A stretch of 64,000 bases of DNA from Sphingorhabdus pulchriflava (GCF_003367235.1 NZ_QRGP01000001.1:744001-808000); one strand, 5' to 3'; shown: positions 1 through 9,238, numbered from the stretch's first letter. Notes: generated by a model from the letters alone, not told the origin. Translations and numbers: made by a program.

Positions 1-70
1 AATATTCGCCGGGATACCCCGCGCACAGCTTGGCAACTTCTTCGCGGATGGCGGTGTAATCGTGGGTCAC
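1..70 (-). CDS. Acyl-CoA dehydrogenase, N-terminal fragment (cut by window edge)
   Basis: Only the first 23 codons are in the window. They begin with GTG at 70 and read MTHDYTAIREEVAKLCAGYP, then GEY. The VxxLCAxxPGEY pattern is typical of the first helix of acyl-CoA dehydrogenases that desaturate acyl-CoA at C2-C3 with FAD. The start codon overlaps the stop of the upstream ACAD gene in a GTGA arrangement, so this is the next, translationally coupled gene of the operon. The rest lies to the left of the window, so length and active site cannot be judged. Confidence 0.75.
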   Translation of the reverse strand, partial: MTHDYTAIREEVAKLCAGYPGEY

Positions 71-1230
71 GCACTGGCACTCCATTCGCGCAGCATATGT
101 TTTGCAATCTGCAATTGGAGGATCTGCGTTGTGCCTTCGTAGATGCGGTAGATGCGACTATCGCGAAAAAAGCGTTCGGCATCATATTCAGCGAGGTAAC
201 CGGCACCGCCATAAATCTGCACGACCCGATCGACCACGCGGCCGCACATTTCAGATGCGAAGACCTTGGCGGCGGCAGCCTTGCGCAGGATGTTCTCACC
301 GGCATCGGCACGGCGGGCTGCGTCTTCGAGCATGCATTCCGCTGCGTAGATTTCAATCTCGCTATCTGCCAGCATCTGCTGGATCAGCTGGAAATTGGCA
401 ATTGGCTCGCCAAAGGCCTTGCGTTCATTGGCATAGCGCATCGCACTGTCTAGCGCGCGGCGTGCATAGCCGGCAGCTGCAGACCCCACGGACAACCGAC
501 CATTGTCGAGGCTTTGCATAGCGGTCACAAATCCCTTGCCTTCCTCACCACCCAGCAGCGCGTCGCCAGGGACATGGACGTCTTCCATGATGATGTCGGC
601 AATGTGTGATCCGGCCTGTCCCATCTTCTTGTCCGACTTGCCGACGCTTATGCCCGGTGTATCCATTGGTACGAGGAAGGCAGAAACATGCGCATTTTTG
701 GGAAGCGCTTCCTTCGAAGTCCGCGCCATGATGAGTGCGACATTCGCGAAGGGGGCATTGGTGATGTAACGCTTGGTGCCATTCAGCACATAGCCATTGC
801 CGGAACGCGTCGCCATCGTCTGCATCGCAGCGGAGTCAGATCCTGACCCCGGCTCGGTCAACCCAAAGCTTGCAATCTCGCCACCGGCCAGACGCGGCAA
901 CCACTCGGCTTTCTGTTCCGCCGTCCCGCCCTTCATCAGCGCAGAGCAGACCATGCCGATATTGATCGACGTGATCGAGCGATAGCAAGGCATGGCGTAG
1001 CTCAGCTCGCGGATGGTGCGGGTGTATTGGCTGATGTTCATGCCTGCCCCGCCAAATTCTTCTGGCATGGTTAGGCCGAACAACCCCATGTCGCGCATCT
1101 CTTTCATGATTTCATCAGGGATGACGTCGGTTTCGAGAATTTGCTTTTCAGCCGGGACTAGCCTTTCGCGCACATAGCGCTTCAACTGTTCCAGAAAGGC
1201 GTCAAATACGTCTTGGTCCATACCACTCAT
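67..1230 (-). CDS. Acyl-CoA dehydrogenase with complete active site
   Basis: 387 residues, full family length. Expected to oxidise an acyl-CoA to the trans-2-enoyl-CoA using FAD, in the cytoplasm. The FAD/substrate-loop motif TEPGSGSD lies at about residues 125-132. The C-terminal RIYEGTTQ motif (Glu at about 365) is the catalytic base position of MCAD/SCAD-type enzymes, so it looks self-sufficient and homotetrameric, unlike the paired ACADs elsewhere in the window. I chose the ATG at 1230 because AAGGAAG lies just upstream and it clears the previous gene; the longer reading frame to 1263 would overlap that gene. It sits 10 bp downstream of the SCP2-type thiolase. Substrate unknown. Confidence 0.93.
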   Translation of the reverse strand: MSGMDQDVFDAFLEQLKRYVRERLVPAEKQILETDVIPDEIMKEMRDMGLFGLTMPEEFGGAGMNISQYTRTIRELSYAMPCYRSITSINIGMVCSALMKGGTAEQKAEWLPRLAGGEIASFGLTEPGSGSDSAAMQTMATRSGNGYVLNGTKRYITNAPFANVALIMARTSKEALPKNAHVSAFLVPMDTPGISVGKSDKKMGQAGSHIADIIMEDVHVPGDALLGGEEGKGFVTAMQSLDNGRLSVGSAAAGYARRALDSAMRYANERKAFGEPIANFQLIQQMLADSEIEIYAAECMLEDAARRADAGENILRKAAAAKVFASEMCGRVVDRVVQIYGGAGYLAEYDAERFFRDSRIYRIYEGTTQILQLQIAKHMLREWSASA

Positions 1231-1240
1231 CTTTTCTTCC

Positions 1241-2452
1241 TTATGCGCCGTGCAGGCCGACAATGGCTACGGCTGAAACATTCTGTACGGGTTGCCCTCC
1301 CAGATTATGAGAGAGCGCAAATACGGGATTGTCCTGCCGTTGCCGGTCACCGGCGCGGCCGAGCAGTTGCAGGTAGTTTTCGTAGATCATCCGCAGGCCC
1401 GACGCCCCGATTGGGTGGCCGAAGCATTTGAGGCCACCGTCAATCTGGCAGGGGATGCTGCCATCCGCATCGAAAAAGCCGTCGCGGACGTCTTTCCAGC
1501 CTTCGCCTTCTTTGGAAATATAAAGGTCTTCCATTGTCACCAGTTCGGTAATCGAGAAGCAGTCATGCACCTCCATCAGGCTAACCTGTTCGCGCGGCTT
1601 GGTAATGCCCGCTTCCTCATACGCTTTGGCTGCAGCAATGCGGGTTGTGTGGAAATAGCTGCCATCCCAACCACCGCCTTGCTGCATTTCCCATCCGTTG
1701 GAGGCGGAGATTTGCAGGGCCTTGATCGTTACGAGCTCCTGCTTGCCTAATGCTTTGGCGATTTCGGGCGTTGTGACGATGGCACAGGCCGCGCCGTCCG
1801 ATACCCCGCAGCAGTCATATAGGCCGAGCGGATCAGCGATCATCGGAGCGTTGAGTACCGTGTCGATATCGACCGCCTTTTGCAGATGCGCTTTGGGGTT
1901 CTTTGCTCCATTGGCGTGACTCTTGACTGAGACATGGGCGATGGCACGTTTTAGGTCATCGCGTGATACGCCGTGCTTGGCGCGATAGGCGGAGGCAATC
2001 TGCGCAAAGCTTCCTGGCGCGGAACCGGTGACGCCGATCATGTCGAATGTGGTGCCGCGCGACCGTACTGGAAGGCCGCCATAACCCGTATCCTTCAGCT
2101 TCTCGACACCCAGCGCGAGCGCAATATCGCACGCGCCCGACGCAACAGCATAAACCGCACCCCGAAAACTTTCGGTGCCGCTGGCGCAGTAATTTTCAAC
2201 TTTGGTCACACCGATATTGGGCAGACGCAGCGCCATCGAGAGCGGGATTCCCGATGGCCCGATATTTTGGGCATCAAAGCCGACGCCCAGCCAGGCCGCA
2301 TCGATTTGGGAGGTTTCGATACCTGCATCCACCAAGGCTTCGTCGAATGCCTCAACCATCAACTGATCTGCATCCTTGTCCCAGCGTTCGCCGAACTTGG
2401 AGCAACCCATGCCTAGAATGGCGACCTTGTCCTTGATTCCGCGTGGCATCAT
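1241..2452 (-). CDS. SCP2/lipid-transfer-type thiolase (acetyl-CoA acetyltransferase-like)
   Basis: 403 residues. Thiolase fold of the SCP-x type: nucleophile-loop motif NYCASGTES (Cys at about 90), HDCFSITELV replacing the HEAF motif of degradative thiolases, and C-terminal GGLKCFGHPIGASG. This group cleaves 3-ketoacyl-CoAs, often branched or steroid-like; the related Ltp2 aldolases lack the cysteines, which are present here. The start ATG overlaps the stop of the ketosynthase-like/DUF35 gene (ATGATG; the second ATG is an alternative start). SCP2-type thiolases often need a DUF35 OB-fold partner, and such a domain is encoded immediately upstream, so a complex is plausible. Specificity is not determined. 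Confidence 0.9.
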   Translation of the reverse strand: MMPRGIKDKVAILGMGCSKFGERWDKDADQLMVEAFDEALVDAGIETSQIDAAWLGVGFDAQNIGPSGIPLSMALRLPNIGVTKVENYCASGTESFRGAVYAVASGACDIALALGVEKLKDTGYGGLPVRSRGTTFDMIGVTGSAPGSFAQIASAYRAKHGVSRDDLKRAIAHVSVKSHANGAKNPKAHLQKAVDIDTVLNAPMIADPLGLYDCCGVSDGAACAIVTTPEIAKALGKQELVTIKALQISASNGWEMQQGGGWDGSYFHTTRIAAAKAYEEAGITKPREQVSLMEVHDCFSITELVTMEDLYISKEGEGWKDVRDGFFDADGSIPCQIDGGLKCFGHPIGASGLRMIYENYLQLLGRAGDRQRQDNPVFALSHNLGGQPVQNVSAVAIVGLHGA

Positions 2453-3900
2453 GCGTCTCCCTTGCTGACAGGAACGGCTTTCCAGAAATATTTGGTGAAG
2501 TGGCGTTGGTCGTCCGTTGCCTTGATACGAAAGACCATACGCATCTCGACGCCGACTTCGATCTCATCTGCGCAAACATCGGCGAATTCCGTCACCAGTC
2601 GCCCGCCGCCTTCAAAATCGATGGTGCCATAAAAGCTCGGCGGATCGGGCGAGAAGGTGAGATTGTCGGCCGTGAATGCGATCACTTTTGCATAACGTTC
2701 AGCTAACGGATAATCTTCCTGTGTGCCTTGCGCGCGATCATTTGGGTTCACGTTGATCTCGGTCTTGGGGAACTGGACCGTGCCCGTCTTGGTACAGCGT
2801 CCACCAATTAGCCCCAGCACTGCCTTGCGCTGGCGGAACAAAGTTGTGCCTGGCTGCTTCTGATCCATCTCGGCGCGGATGCCCTTTTCCAAACGCAGCA
2901 GATTGCGGTGGAACAGGTAGCGGCCGTAATTGCTGTCATCCTGACGGAACGCCAGATGTCCTGAAACACCCCAGCGTGGCGGGAGATTGGTCAGCGCTTC
3001 TGTTGCTTCAAACACCAGCACATCTGCGCCTTGTCCAAAGCTGGCGAGAAGGATCTTTTCACCCGGCTTCGCCTTCTCAAGGCATGCGGTAAGCATCACG
3101 AGCGGGTGTGCGGCCCCGCTGTCGCCAACGACCGCCATCAGCGGATCGGAGCAGACTTCGGGGCGGATGCCTGCCTTCTTCGCCAGTTGTTCAGGAACGC
3201 CCTTCACTGGCACGGCGATGACGGCATGATCAATCGCGGTACCGTCCAGCCCCAGCTTGCCGAGGCCATTCTTCAGCGCCTTGCCCAGAATGGCGGCATA
3301 GCCTTCATCCCGGATCCAGCGGCTTTCCCATGCATAATCGAAATCACTGCCGCTGCTGCGGAAATGATCGACGAAATCGATGGTGAGACTGTGGCCGCCC
3401 AGATAGCGTGCAATGACATTGCCTTGGCCAACAAGCATGGCGCCAGCAGCATCGCCATAGTTCATTTCGGCTTCAGAGGCTGGCTTGGCCTTGCGGTTGT
3501 CCGATGCGATGACAAGCTGCGTGGCCTGCCCGTCAAGCGCTTGCATCAGGGAGGAACTACCCGCGCGGAGAGAGCCCGCCGCGTCATTGGCGCCGGTGGC
3601 GTCGGCTAGCGCCAGCGCTTCCTTCACCACGCCCGCATTCAGCCGGTCTGCAAAGGGCAGGGTGGTGGAAGCCAGCGTCACGCGCTGCACGATGGTGCGA
3701 TCCAGTCCCGTCAGGCAATCGCGCGCCGCTTCCACCCCCATGGTGATCGCGTCTTCATCCCAGTTTGCGACGGCCTTTTCACCCTTGGCCAGACCTCGAA
3801 GTCCGCCAGCAAACCAACCATTGAATGCGTGGATTGCCGCGCGTTGCAGGCGGCGCTTCGGGATATAGGCACCGAACGCCAGGATGCCGGTTTCACTCAT
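2449..3900 (-). CDS. HMG-CoA synthase/ketosynthase III-like protein fused to DUF35 OB-fold domain
   Basis: 483 residues in two parts. Residues 1 to about 330 follow the thiolase-fold HMG-CoA synthase/KAS III pattern (GAYIPKRRL start, ASFGQGAD near 287-294). Residues about 350-478 resemble the DUF35 OB-fold domain. Catalytic residues look absent: the nucleophile loop reads SLRAGSSSL (110-118) with no Cys, and the H-x-P of HMG-CoA synthases reads A-V-P (229-231). The zinc ribbon that normally precedes DUF35 keeps only one Cys (369). It is coupled by ATGA overlaps to the MaoC gene before it and the thiolase after it. It may serve as a CoA-binding scaffold for the thiolase rather than a condensing enzyme; this is inference. 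Confidence 0.78.
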   Translation of the reverse strand: MSETGILAFGAYIPKRRLQRAAIHAFNGWFAGGLRGLAKGEKAVANWDEDAITMGVEAARDCLTGLDRTIVQRVTLASTTLPFADRLNAGVVKEALALADATGANDAAGSLRAGSSSLMQALDGQATQLVIASDNRKAKPASEAEMNYGDAAGAMLVGQGNVIARYLGGHSLTIDFVDHFRSSGSDFDYAWESRWIRDEGYAAILGKALKNGLGKLGLDGTAIDHAVIAVPVKGVPEQLAKKAGIRPEVCSDPLMAVVGDSGAAHPLVMLTACLEKAKPGEKILLASFGQGADVLVFEATEALTNLPPRWGVSGHLAFRQDDSNYGRYLFHRNLLRLEKGIRAEMDQKQPGTTLFRQRKAVLGLIGGRCTKTGTVQFPKTEINVNPNDRAQGTQEDYPLAERYAKVIAFTADNLTFSPDPPSFYGTIDFEGGGRLVTEFADVCADEIEVGVEMRMVFRIKATDDQRHFTKYFWKAVPVSKGDA

Positions 3901-4739
3901 GCCGCAAATTCCACATAGCCATTGTTGAGCACCATCGTATCGCGCTCCACGCTAAAGGCCTGGAACGCGGCTTTGCCGTCGCCCTCCCGCCAGATGTCTG
4001 TGCGGATTGTTTCACCCGGGAAGACCGGCTTTGAAAAACGGGCGTTCATCCGTTTGAGGCGCGCGGGATCATTGTCCATAAGTTCGGATATCAGGCTTCG
4101 TCCAACCACACCCAGAGTTGCCAAGCCGTGAAGGATCGGGCGATCAAACCCTGCGGATTGGGCGACTTCCGGATCGATGTGGAGTGGATTGAGATCGCCT
4201 GATAGGCGATAGATCAGCGCCGCGTTGTTCGCAGTCTTCAATGCTTCGGACAGATCGGGTGCACGGTCCGTCGGCACTGGGTGCGGGACGGGTGCGCCTT
4301 CAGACGAACCGCCAAAACCGCCATCACCGCGCAAGAAGGTTGTGGCAACAGTATCAGCATAATGCGTACCGTCCTTGCCCCTGATGCTGCGCTTGACGAG
4401 CGCAATCGCGCCTTTCTCTGCTCCCTTGTCAAACAGGTGCGTGATCCGGTTCTCGCCGATGAACACACCTTCGCTCGGCAATGGCTTGTGGATGATGATC
4501 GATTGCTCACCATGGAGAATCTTTGTCCAGTCTGCCCCCATGGCCGGATCGCGCCACATGAAGCCGGGATAGCCCAGTACAACCGCCATGGTCGGAAGCG
4601 CCTTCAGCCGTTCTTCAAATACGAAGTCCAGTTCCTCGCAACCAATCCCTAGCGCGTAGAGAATGGTGTCGCGTTGCGTCCAATTTTGCTCGATGACGAC
4701 GGGATCGCGGCCGAGAAGATAATCCGGATCAATAACCAT
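3897..4739 (-). CDS. MaoC-type enoyl-CoA hydratase 2
   Basis: 280 residues, the usual length of two-hotdog hydratase 2 proteins. The C-terminal hotdog carries the complete hydratase 2 signature at about 179-206: LSGDLNPLHIDP followed by GFDRPILHGLATLG, with the catalytic Asp182 and His187. The reaction is (R)-specific hydration of trans-2-enoyl-CoA to 3-hydroxyacyl-CoA. The start at 4739 is preceded by AAGGAGAG and lies 10 bp after the SDR stop; the much longer upstream frame (to 4979) runs antisense-like through that SDR and is rejected. With the SDR upstream it resembles a split peroxisomal multifunctional enzyme type 2 (dehydrogenase plus hydratase 2). Confidence 0.93.
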   Translation of the reverse strand: MVIDPDYLLGRDPVVIEQNWTQRDTILYALGIGCEELDFVFEERLKALPTMAVVLGYPGFMWRDPAMGADWTKILHGEQSIIIHKPLPSEGVFIGENRITHLFDKGAEKGAIALVKRSIRGKDGTHYADTVATTFLRGDGGFGGSSEGAPVPHPVPTDRAPDLSEALKTANNAALIYRLSGDLNPLHIDPEVAQSAGFDRPILHGLATLGVVGRSLISELMDNDPARLKRMNARFSKPVFPGETIRTDIWREGDGKAAFQAFSVERDTMVLNNGYVEFAA

Positions 4740-4749
4740 GCGGCTCTCC

Positions 4750-5667
4750 TTAGATTGGATCGTATCCGAAGATGTCGCCAGACCGTTCGGTAGGGTCGGT
4801 GAAGAAAGGACGCGCCGCTGGGAGAAACTCCTCTGCGATGCTTTTGACCGTCCAGCCATCCGACTTGTGGACGGTGCGCACCGGGCGCGGCTTGGAGAAG
4901 ACGAAAATTTCATTCTTGCGCACACCGAAGATCTGGTTGGTGACTTCAGTGGAGGCGTCCGAGGCGAGGAAGGCGACAAGTGGCGCTATTTTGTCGGCAC
5001 TCATCGTTTTCATCCGCTCGATACGCTGGGCTTCGGCTTCGTTCGTCGCCGGAATCGTTGCAATCAACCGACTCCATGCGAACGGTGCGATACAGTTGGA
5101 GCGGACGCCGGACCGCGCCATATCGAGCGCAATCGACTGCGACAGTCCGACAATGCCCAACTTGGCCGCAGAATAGTTAGCCTGCCCGAAATTGCCGATC
5201 AGCCCACTGGTCGAGGTAAAGTGGATGAAGCTGCCTGAACCCTGATCTTTGAAGTAAGGCGTCGCCGCTTTCGAGACGTTGAAGCAGCCGTTAAGGTGGA
5301 CGTCTATAACGGCATTCCAGTCCTCATGGCTCATCTTGTGCCATATGCGATCGCGCAAGATACCCGCATTGTTGACCACCGCGTCGATACGGCCATAGGT
5401 CTTGACTGCATCTTCAATAATCGAAGTGGCGCCCGCCGGGTCCGCCACGCTGGCGCCATTCACGATGGCTTTGCCCCCCGCCGCCTTGATGTCATTGACG
5501 GTTTCCTGCGCCGGTCCAACGTCTGCGCCATCCCCTTCTGCCGATGCTCCGAGGTCATTTACGACAACGCTTGCGCCTTCTTGTGCGCAGAGCAACGCGA
5601 TTTCACGCCCCACACCACGCCCGGCACCCGTAACGGCAACAACCTTGCCTTCGAGCATTCCAGCCAT
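4750..5667 (-). CDS. SDR family 3-hydroxyacyl-CoA dehydrogenase (MFE-2/17beta-HSD4-like)
   Basis: 305 residues. Classical SDR with cofactor motif TGAGRGVG at about 14-21, NNAG, catalytic Ser in TSTSG and YSAAK. The extended C-terminal segment (KIAPLVAFLAS onward) and the linked hydratase 2 gene match the dehydrogenase part of MFE-2/17beta-HSD4, which oxidises (3R)-hydroxyacyl-CoA to 3-ketoacyl-CoA with NAD+. Start ATG 5667 has AAAGGCAAG upstream and clears the preceding thiolase by 11 bp. Substrate specificity is inferred from the neighbourhood only. Confidence 0.9.
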   Translation of the reverse strand: MAGMLEGKVVAVTGAGRGVGREIALLCAQEGASVVVNDLGASAEGDGADVGPAQETVNDIKAAGGKAIVNGASVADPAGATSIIEDAVKTYGRIDAVVNNAGILRDRIWHKMSHEDWNAVIDVHLNGCFNVSKAATPYFKDQGSGSFIHFTSTSGLIGNFGQANYSAAKLGIVGLSQSIALDMARSGVRSNCIAPFAWSRLIATIPATNEAEAQRIERMKTMSADKIAPLVAFLASDASTEVTNQIFGVRKNEIFVFSKPRPVRTVHKSDGWTVKSIAEEFLPAARPFFTDPTERSGDIFGYDPI

Positions 5668-5678
5668 CAGCTTGCCTT

Positions 5679-6929
5679 TCAGATACGTTCGATGATGATC
5701 GCCGGCGCCATGCCGCCCGCTGCGCACATGGTGACGAGGCCAAATCGTCCGCCCGAACGCTCAAGTTCGTCGAGCGCAGTACCGATCAACATCGAACCGG
5801 TGGCACCGATGGGATGGCCGAGTGCGCACGCACCGCCGTTGATATTCACCTTCGAGCGATCAAGATCCAGATCACGAATGAATTTCTCAGCTACGACCGC
5901 GAAGGCCTCGTTAATTTCCCAGACGTCGATGTCATTTTTGTTCAGACCTGCTTTTGCCAACACTTTTTTTGCTGCCGGAACCGGTGCGTTGAGCATCAAT
6001 GTGGGATCGTCGCCTTCATTGGCATAGGCCACAATCCGTGCGCGCGGTTTCAACCCGTGTTTATCTGCATAGTTTTTGGACGTGATCAGCAAAGCAGCTG
6101 CACCATCCACGACACCGGAGCTGTTGCCTGCGTGGTGGATAGGCTCCCATTGCAAATCTGGATAACGGCGCTGGATCTGTTTGCGGAAAGTCACGCCACC
6201 GCCAAGGTCGAAATCTGCAATCGCACCAAAGCTTGGTTTAAGTTCGGCCAAACCCTCGGCGGTCGTTTGCGGACGCGGAAATTCTTCATGGTCCAGGGCG
6301 ACGCTGCCGTCTTCATTATAAACCGTCACCAGGCTGTTGTTGAATCGACCTTCCTGGATTGCAATATCGGCTCGACGTTGGCTTTCCAATGCAAGCGCAT
6401 CAACATCGGCGCGGGTGATTCCTTCAAGTGCTGCAATGGCATCCCCGCATACACCCTGATTGGATTGGGGATGCAGGGCATCAAGTGCAGGGTTTCCAGC
6501 ACCCATTCCCAATGGCTTCAATCCGGCGTTTGCCTCTTCTGCGGCCATACTCGCATGCAAACTCATCATTTCCGCGCCGCCAGCAATGACGCAGTCCTCC
6601 ATACCCGACATCACTGAGGCGGCAGCGATGTTGACCGAGCTTATCCCGCCGCCACAGAAACGGTCGAGCGTAATGCCCGACGCCTTGGTGCTATAGCCCG
6701 CCGCCAAAGCGGACATGCGACCGACGTCGCCACCTTGTTTGCCCTTTTGCACCGACGTCGACCAGACGACATCATCGACCGTTTCCGTATCCAGATTATT
6801 GCGCTCTTTAAGGGCCTTCAGCACCGTCGCGCCAAGATGTTGCGGGTGGAGATGGGACAATGCACCCTTGCCGGGCTTGCCAATCCCGCGGGGGGTGCGG
6901 ACGGCGTCGATGATATAGGCTTCGGCCAT
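5679..6929 (-). CDS. Degradative acetyl-CoA acyltransferase (thiolase)
   Basis: 416 residues. Thiolase I/II family, cleaving 3-ketoacyl-CoA with CoA to acetyl- or propionyl-CoA. The N-terminus AYIIDAVRTPRGIGKPGKGAL is typical. The nucleophile Cys is in LDRFCGGGISS; NEAFAVV replaces HEAF; GGACALGHPIGATGS carries the second active-site Cys and His. Start ATG 6929 follows AAAGGAAC; the upstream in-frame extension is inside the preceding ACAD and is rejected. Second thiolase of this operon; with SDR and hydratase 2 it completes a beta-oxidation spiral. Confidence 0.94.
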   Translation of the reverse strand: MAEAYIIDAVRTPRGIGKPGKGALSHLHPQHLGATVLKALKERNNLDTETVDDVVWSTSVQKGKQGGDVGRMSALAAGYSTKASGITLDRFCGGGISSVNIAAASVMSGMEDCVIAGGAEMMSLHASMAAEEANAGLKPLGMGAGNPALDALHPQSNQGVCGDAIAALEGITRADVDALALESQRRADIAIQEGRFNNSLVTVYNEDGSVALDHEEFPRPQTTAEGLAELKPSFGAIADFDLGGGVTFRKQIQRRYPDLQWEPIHHAGNSSGVVDGAAALLITSKNYADKHGLKPRARIVAYANEGDDPTLMLNAPVPAAKKVLAKAGLNKNDIDVWEINEAFAVVAEKFIRDLDLDRSKVNINGGACALGHPIGATGSMLIGTALDELERSGGRFGLVTMCAAGGMAPAIIIERI

Positions 6930-6940
6930 TATAAGTTCCT

Positions 6941-8146
6941 TTATGCAGGGATTTCGTTGAACGGGACGCCCTTGTCGGGACGGTGATCTTGCGGCAGGCC
7001 GAGTATTTTCTCTGCAATGGTATTGAGAAGCATTTCGTCCGCACCACCTGCAATGCGGCCGGTGGGCGCGTTGATCCAGCTCGTCTGCCAATTATCCTTC
7101 ACAGACAAATGCTCGTCAAAATGCAGGCCGTCTGTACCCTGCAAGTCTATTGCGAGTTCAGAAAGTTTCTGCCGAGAGCGCACCGAAACGAGCTTGTTCA
7201 GTGAACCCTCCGGTCCGGGCTCCATGCCCGCCTGCATCATCAGCATGGCGCGCGCGGTGATGGCGTCGAGACCGTTGCGCATGGCATAATTGCGGGCAAT
7301 CTGATGGCGGACTCGGCCATCCCTGATTGCAGGTTGCCCGTTGATTTTGGCCTCCTTTGCGAGACTGACGAACAAATCTAGATGCGGACCAAAGCCACCG
7401 CTGTCGGTCGCGACATAACGTTCGATCATCAGCGTCGCCATTGCCACGGCGAAGCCGCCACCGACCGGCGACATGCGGTGACTGTCGTCGATTTTCACAT
7501 CGTCAAAGAAGACTTCATTCACATGGCTGTCGCCTCCGGCAAGCTTGACCGGGCGAACCTCAACGCCCGGTGCGCGCATATCCACCCAGAAATAGGTCAA
7601 CCCCTTATGCTTTTGCGCGGTCGGATCGGTGCGGACGACGATGACGCCGTAATCGGAATATTGGGCGTAGCTGGTCCAGAGCTTCTGGCCATTGAGTTTC
7701 CAGCCATTGCCTTCAACTTCAGCCTTCATGCGTAGCCCGGCCAGATCGGAGCCACCTGCGGGTTCGGAGAAGAGTTGGCACCAGATTTCCTCGCCCTTCA
7801 AGGCTTTCAGTACGCGTTCCTTTACCCAGACCCTGTCCTCGCAATATTTCATGATCATCGGCACAGGCATGCCGAGTGAGATACCAAAGAAATGGGTGGG
7901 CATACCGAAAGCCATTTCTTCGGTTTCGAAAGCCACCTTTTCGATATGCGTCAGCCCTTGGCCACCCATTTCAACCGGCCAGTTGATCCCTGCAAATCCG
8001 GCGTCAAAACGGGCATTAAGATAACGGCGGCCGAGCGCCAGCTTTTCGTCATAGCTCAGATGGGTCTGTGCGGCCTTGCCATAAACGGGGGCAACCGATT
8101 CAAGCCATGCACGGGCGCGGGCGCGAAAGGCGTCGAGATCACTCAT
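6941..8146 (-). CDS. Acyl-CoA dehydrogenase, Glu-bearing subunit of a pair
   Basis: 401 residues. ACAD fold with FSEPAGGSDLAGL (127-138) and LNGQKLWTS (151-159) FAD/substrate loops. No YEGT motif at the C-terminus, which reads AGGADEML. A Glu in LMIERY (about 242) lies where isovaleryl-CoA dehydrogenase-type enzymes place the catalytic base. It is joined to the shorter ACAD gene upstream by an ATGA overlap. Paired long/short ACAD genes encode heterotetramers in actinobacterial and proteobacterial steroid degradation (for example FadE28-FadE29/ChsE1-ChsE2), so this is probably the base-carrying subunit of such an enzyme. Confidence 0.92.
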   Translation of the reverse strand: MSDLDAFRARARAWLESVAPVYGKAAQTHLSYDEKLALGRRYLNARFDAGFAGINWPVEMGGQGLTHIEKVAFETEEMAFGMPTHFFGISLGMPVPMIMKYCEDRVWVKERVLKALKGEEIWCQLFSEPAGGSDLAGLRMKAEVEGNGWKLNGQKLWTSYAQYSDYGVIVVRTDPTAQKHKGLTYFWVDMRAPGVEVRPVKLAGGDSHVNEVFFDDVKIDDSHRMSPVGGGFAVAMATLMIERYVATDSGGFGPHLDLFVSLAKEAKINGQPAIRDGRVRHQIARNYAMRNGLDAITARAMLMMQAGMEPGPEGSLNKLVSVRSRQKLSELAIDLQGTDGLHFDEHLSVKDNWQTSWINAPTGRIAGGADEMLLNTIAEKILGLPQDHRPDKGVPFNEIPA

Positions 8147-9231
8147 GCGGCTTCTCCTTCAAGACGATCAACCAGCACATCTTCCCAGAAAAACAGATTG
8201 CCCTGTTCAATGGCGAGGGTTCGTGCGCGGCGCATGTGGAGGTGAAGTCCTGCCTCCCACGTAACGCCAATGCCACCATGCACTTGCACGCAATCGCGTG
8301 CGCAGGTGTCGTAGCTGTCGGTCGCTTGGATACGGGCGGCCGCGGCGGCTTTGATGAAGTCTGGATGGCCTTCGCGCGTGGCAGCGTGGAGTGCACCCGC
8401 GCGTGCCAGTTCGACCAGACCGTACATTTCAGCGATGCGGTGTTTGACCGACTGAAAGGCGCCGATCACCTGCCCAAATGCGCGGCGGGTATTGGCATAG
8501 TCGCGTGCGCGCTCCAACAGCGCCTCCGCGCCGCCGGTTTGCTCATGCGCGGTTACAACCGACTGCAGTGCAAGGATGTGGAGTGCAGCATCAATCGCTG
8601 CCTGTCCCCGCGCCAGCTCGTTGGCGGCTGTGCCCGCAAACACCAAATCGGCAGCACAGCGGCTGTTGTCAAAGCTGTTGAAAGCGGAACGTGTGACGCC
8701 ATTAAGGTCTGCAACAACCAGAGCGGCCTCGCCCCCATCATTTGCCAATATTATGGCTACATCAGCTTTCAAACCAGCTGAAACGCCCGACTTGGTGCCT
8801 GTGATGGCGCCGCTCGCGAACTGGACACCGGTACCGAGGACAGTTTGCGCTTCGGCAAAAGCCACCGCACCAATGGTTTCACCACTCGCTAATTTGGGGA
8901 GCCACTCTTCACGCACTGCGTTGCTGCCATAATCCAGAATTGCGCGGGCCGCGCCGAAGGAGGAGGTAAGGAATGGTGCGCCCGAAAGCGATCGCCCGGC
9001 TTGGTGCGCAATAAGCCCCAATTCGACCAGTGACAGTTCCAATCCGCCATAGGCTTCCGGCAACGCAAGCGCTGTCCAGCCCTGTTCCTTTGCGGTATCC
9101 CAATAGGCTTCGTGGAACGCGCCTTGCAGCTCCAGCAGCGGCAGCAGAGCTTCAGGACTGATGCGCGCTTCAAGAACGCGACGCGATTCGGTTGCGATGG
9201 CCAGTTGGCCTTCGTCATAGAGCAGAGACAT
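8143..9231 (-). CDS. Acyl-CoA dehydrogenase, short partner subunit of a pair
   Basis: 362 residues. Recognisable ACAD with ARDYANTRRAFGQVIGAFQSVKH and VHGGIGVTWEAGLHLHMRR near the C-terminus. The helix that holds the catalytic Glu in its partner reads ELARGQAAIDAAL, with no acidic residue in the LxxER register, and the FAD-loop motif is poorly conserved. That matches the non-catalytic partner of heteromeric ACADs. It overlaps the next gene (Glu-bearing subunit) by 4 bp and follows the crotonase by 7 bp. A stand-alone activity is unlikely. Confidence 0.88.
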   Translation of the reverse strand: MSLLYDEGQLAIATESRRVLEARISPEALLPLLELQGAFHEAYWDTAKEQGWTALALPEAYGGLELSLVELGLIAHQAGRSLSGAPFLTSSFGAARAILDYGSNAVREEWLPKLASGETIGAVAFAEAQTVLGTGVQFASGAITGTKSGVSAGLKADVAIILANDGGEAALVVADLNGVTRSAFNSFDNSRCAADLVFAGTAANELARGQAAIDAALHILALQSVVTAHEQTGGAEALLERARDYANTRRAFGQVIGAFQSVKHRIAEMYGLVELARAGALHAATREGHPDFIKAAAAARIQATDSYDTCARDCVQVHGGIGVTWEAGLHLHMRRARTLAIEQGNLFFWEDVLVDRLEGEAA

Positions 9232-9238
9232 CGTCTTC

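Noticed and set aside
3031-3609. Long + strand open frame opposite the ketosynthase-like gene
   Set aside because: It is a shadow of the real minus-strand gene, without a ribosome site or recognisable domain. Many similar long antisense frames across the window were dropped for the same reason.
4740-4979. N-terminal extension of the MaoC hydratase frame
   Set aside because: It runs through the SDR gene in another frame and is low in complexity (Ser/Arg rich); ATG 4739 has a good ribosome site.
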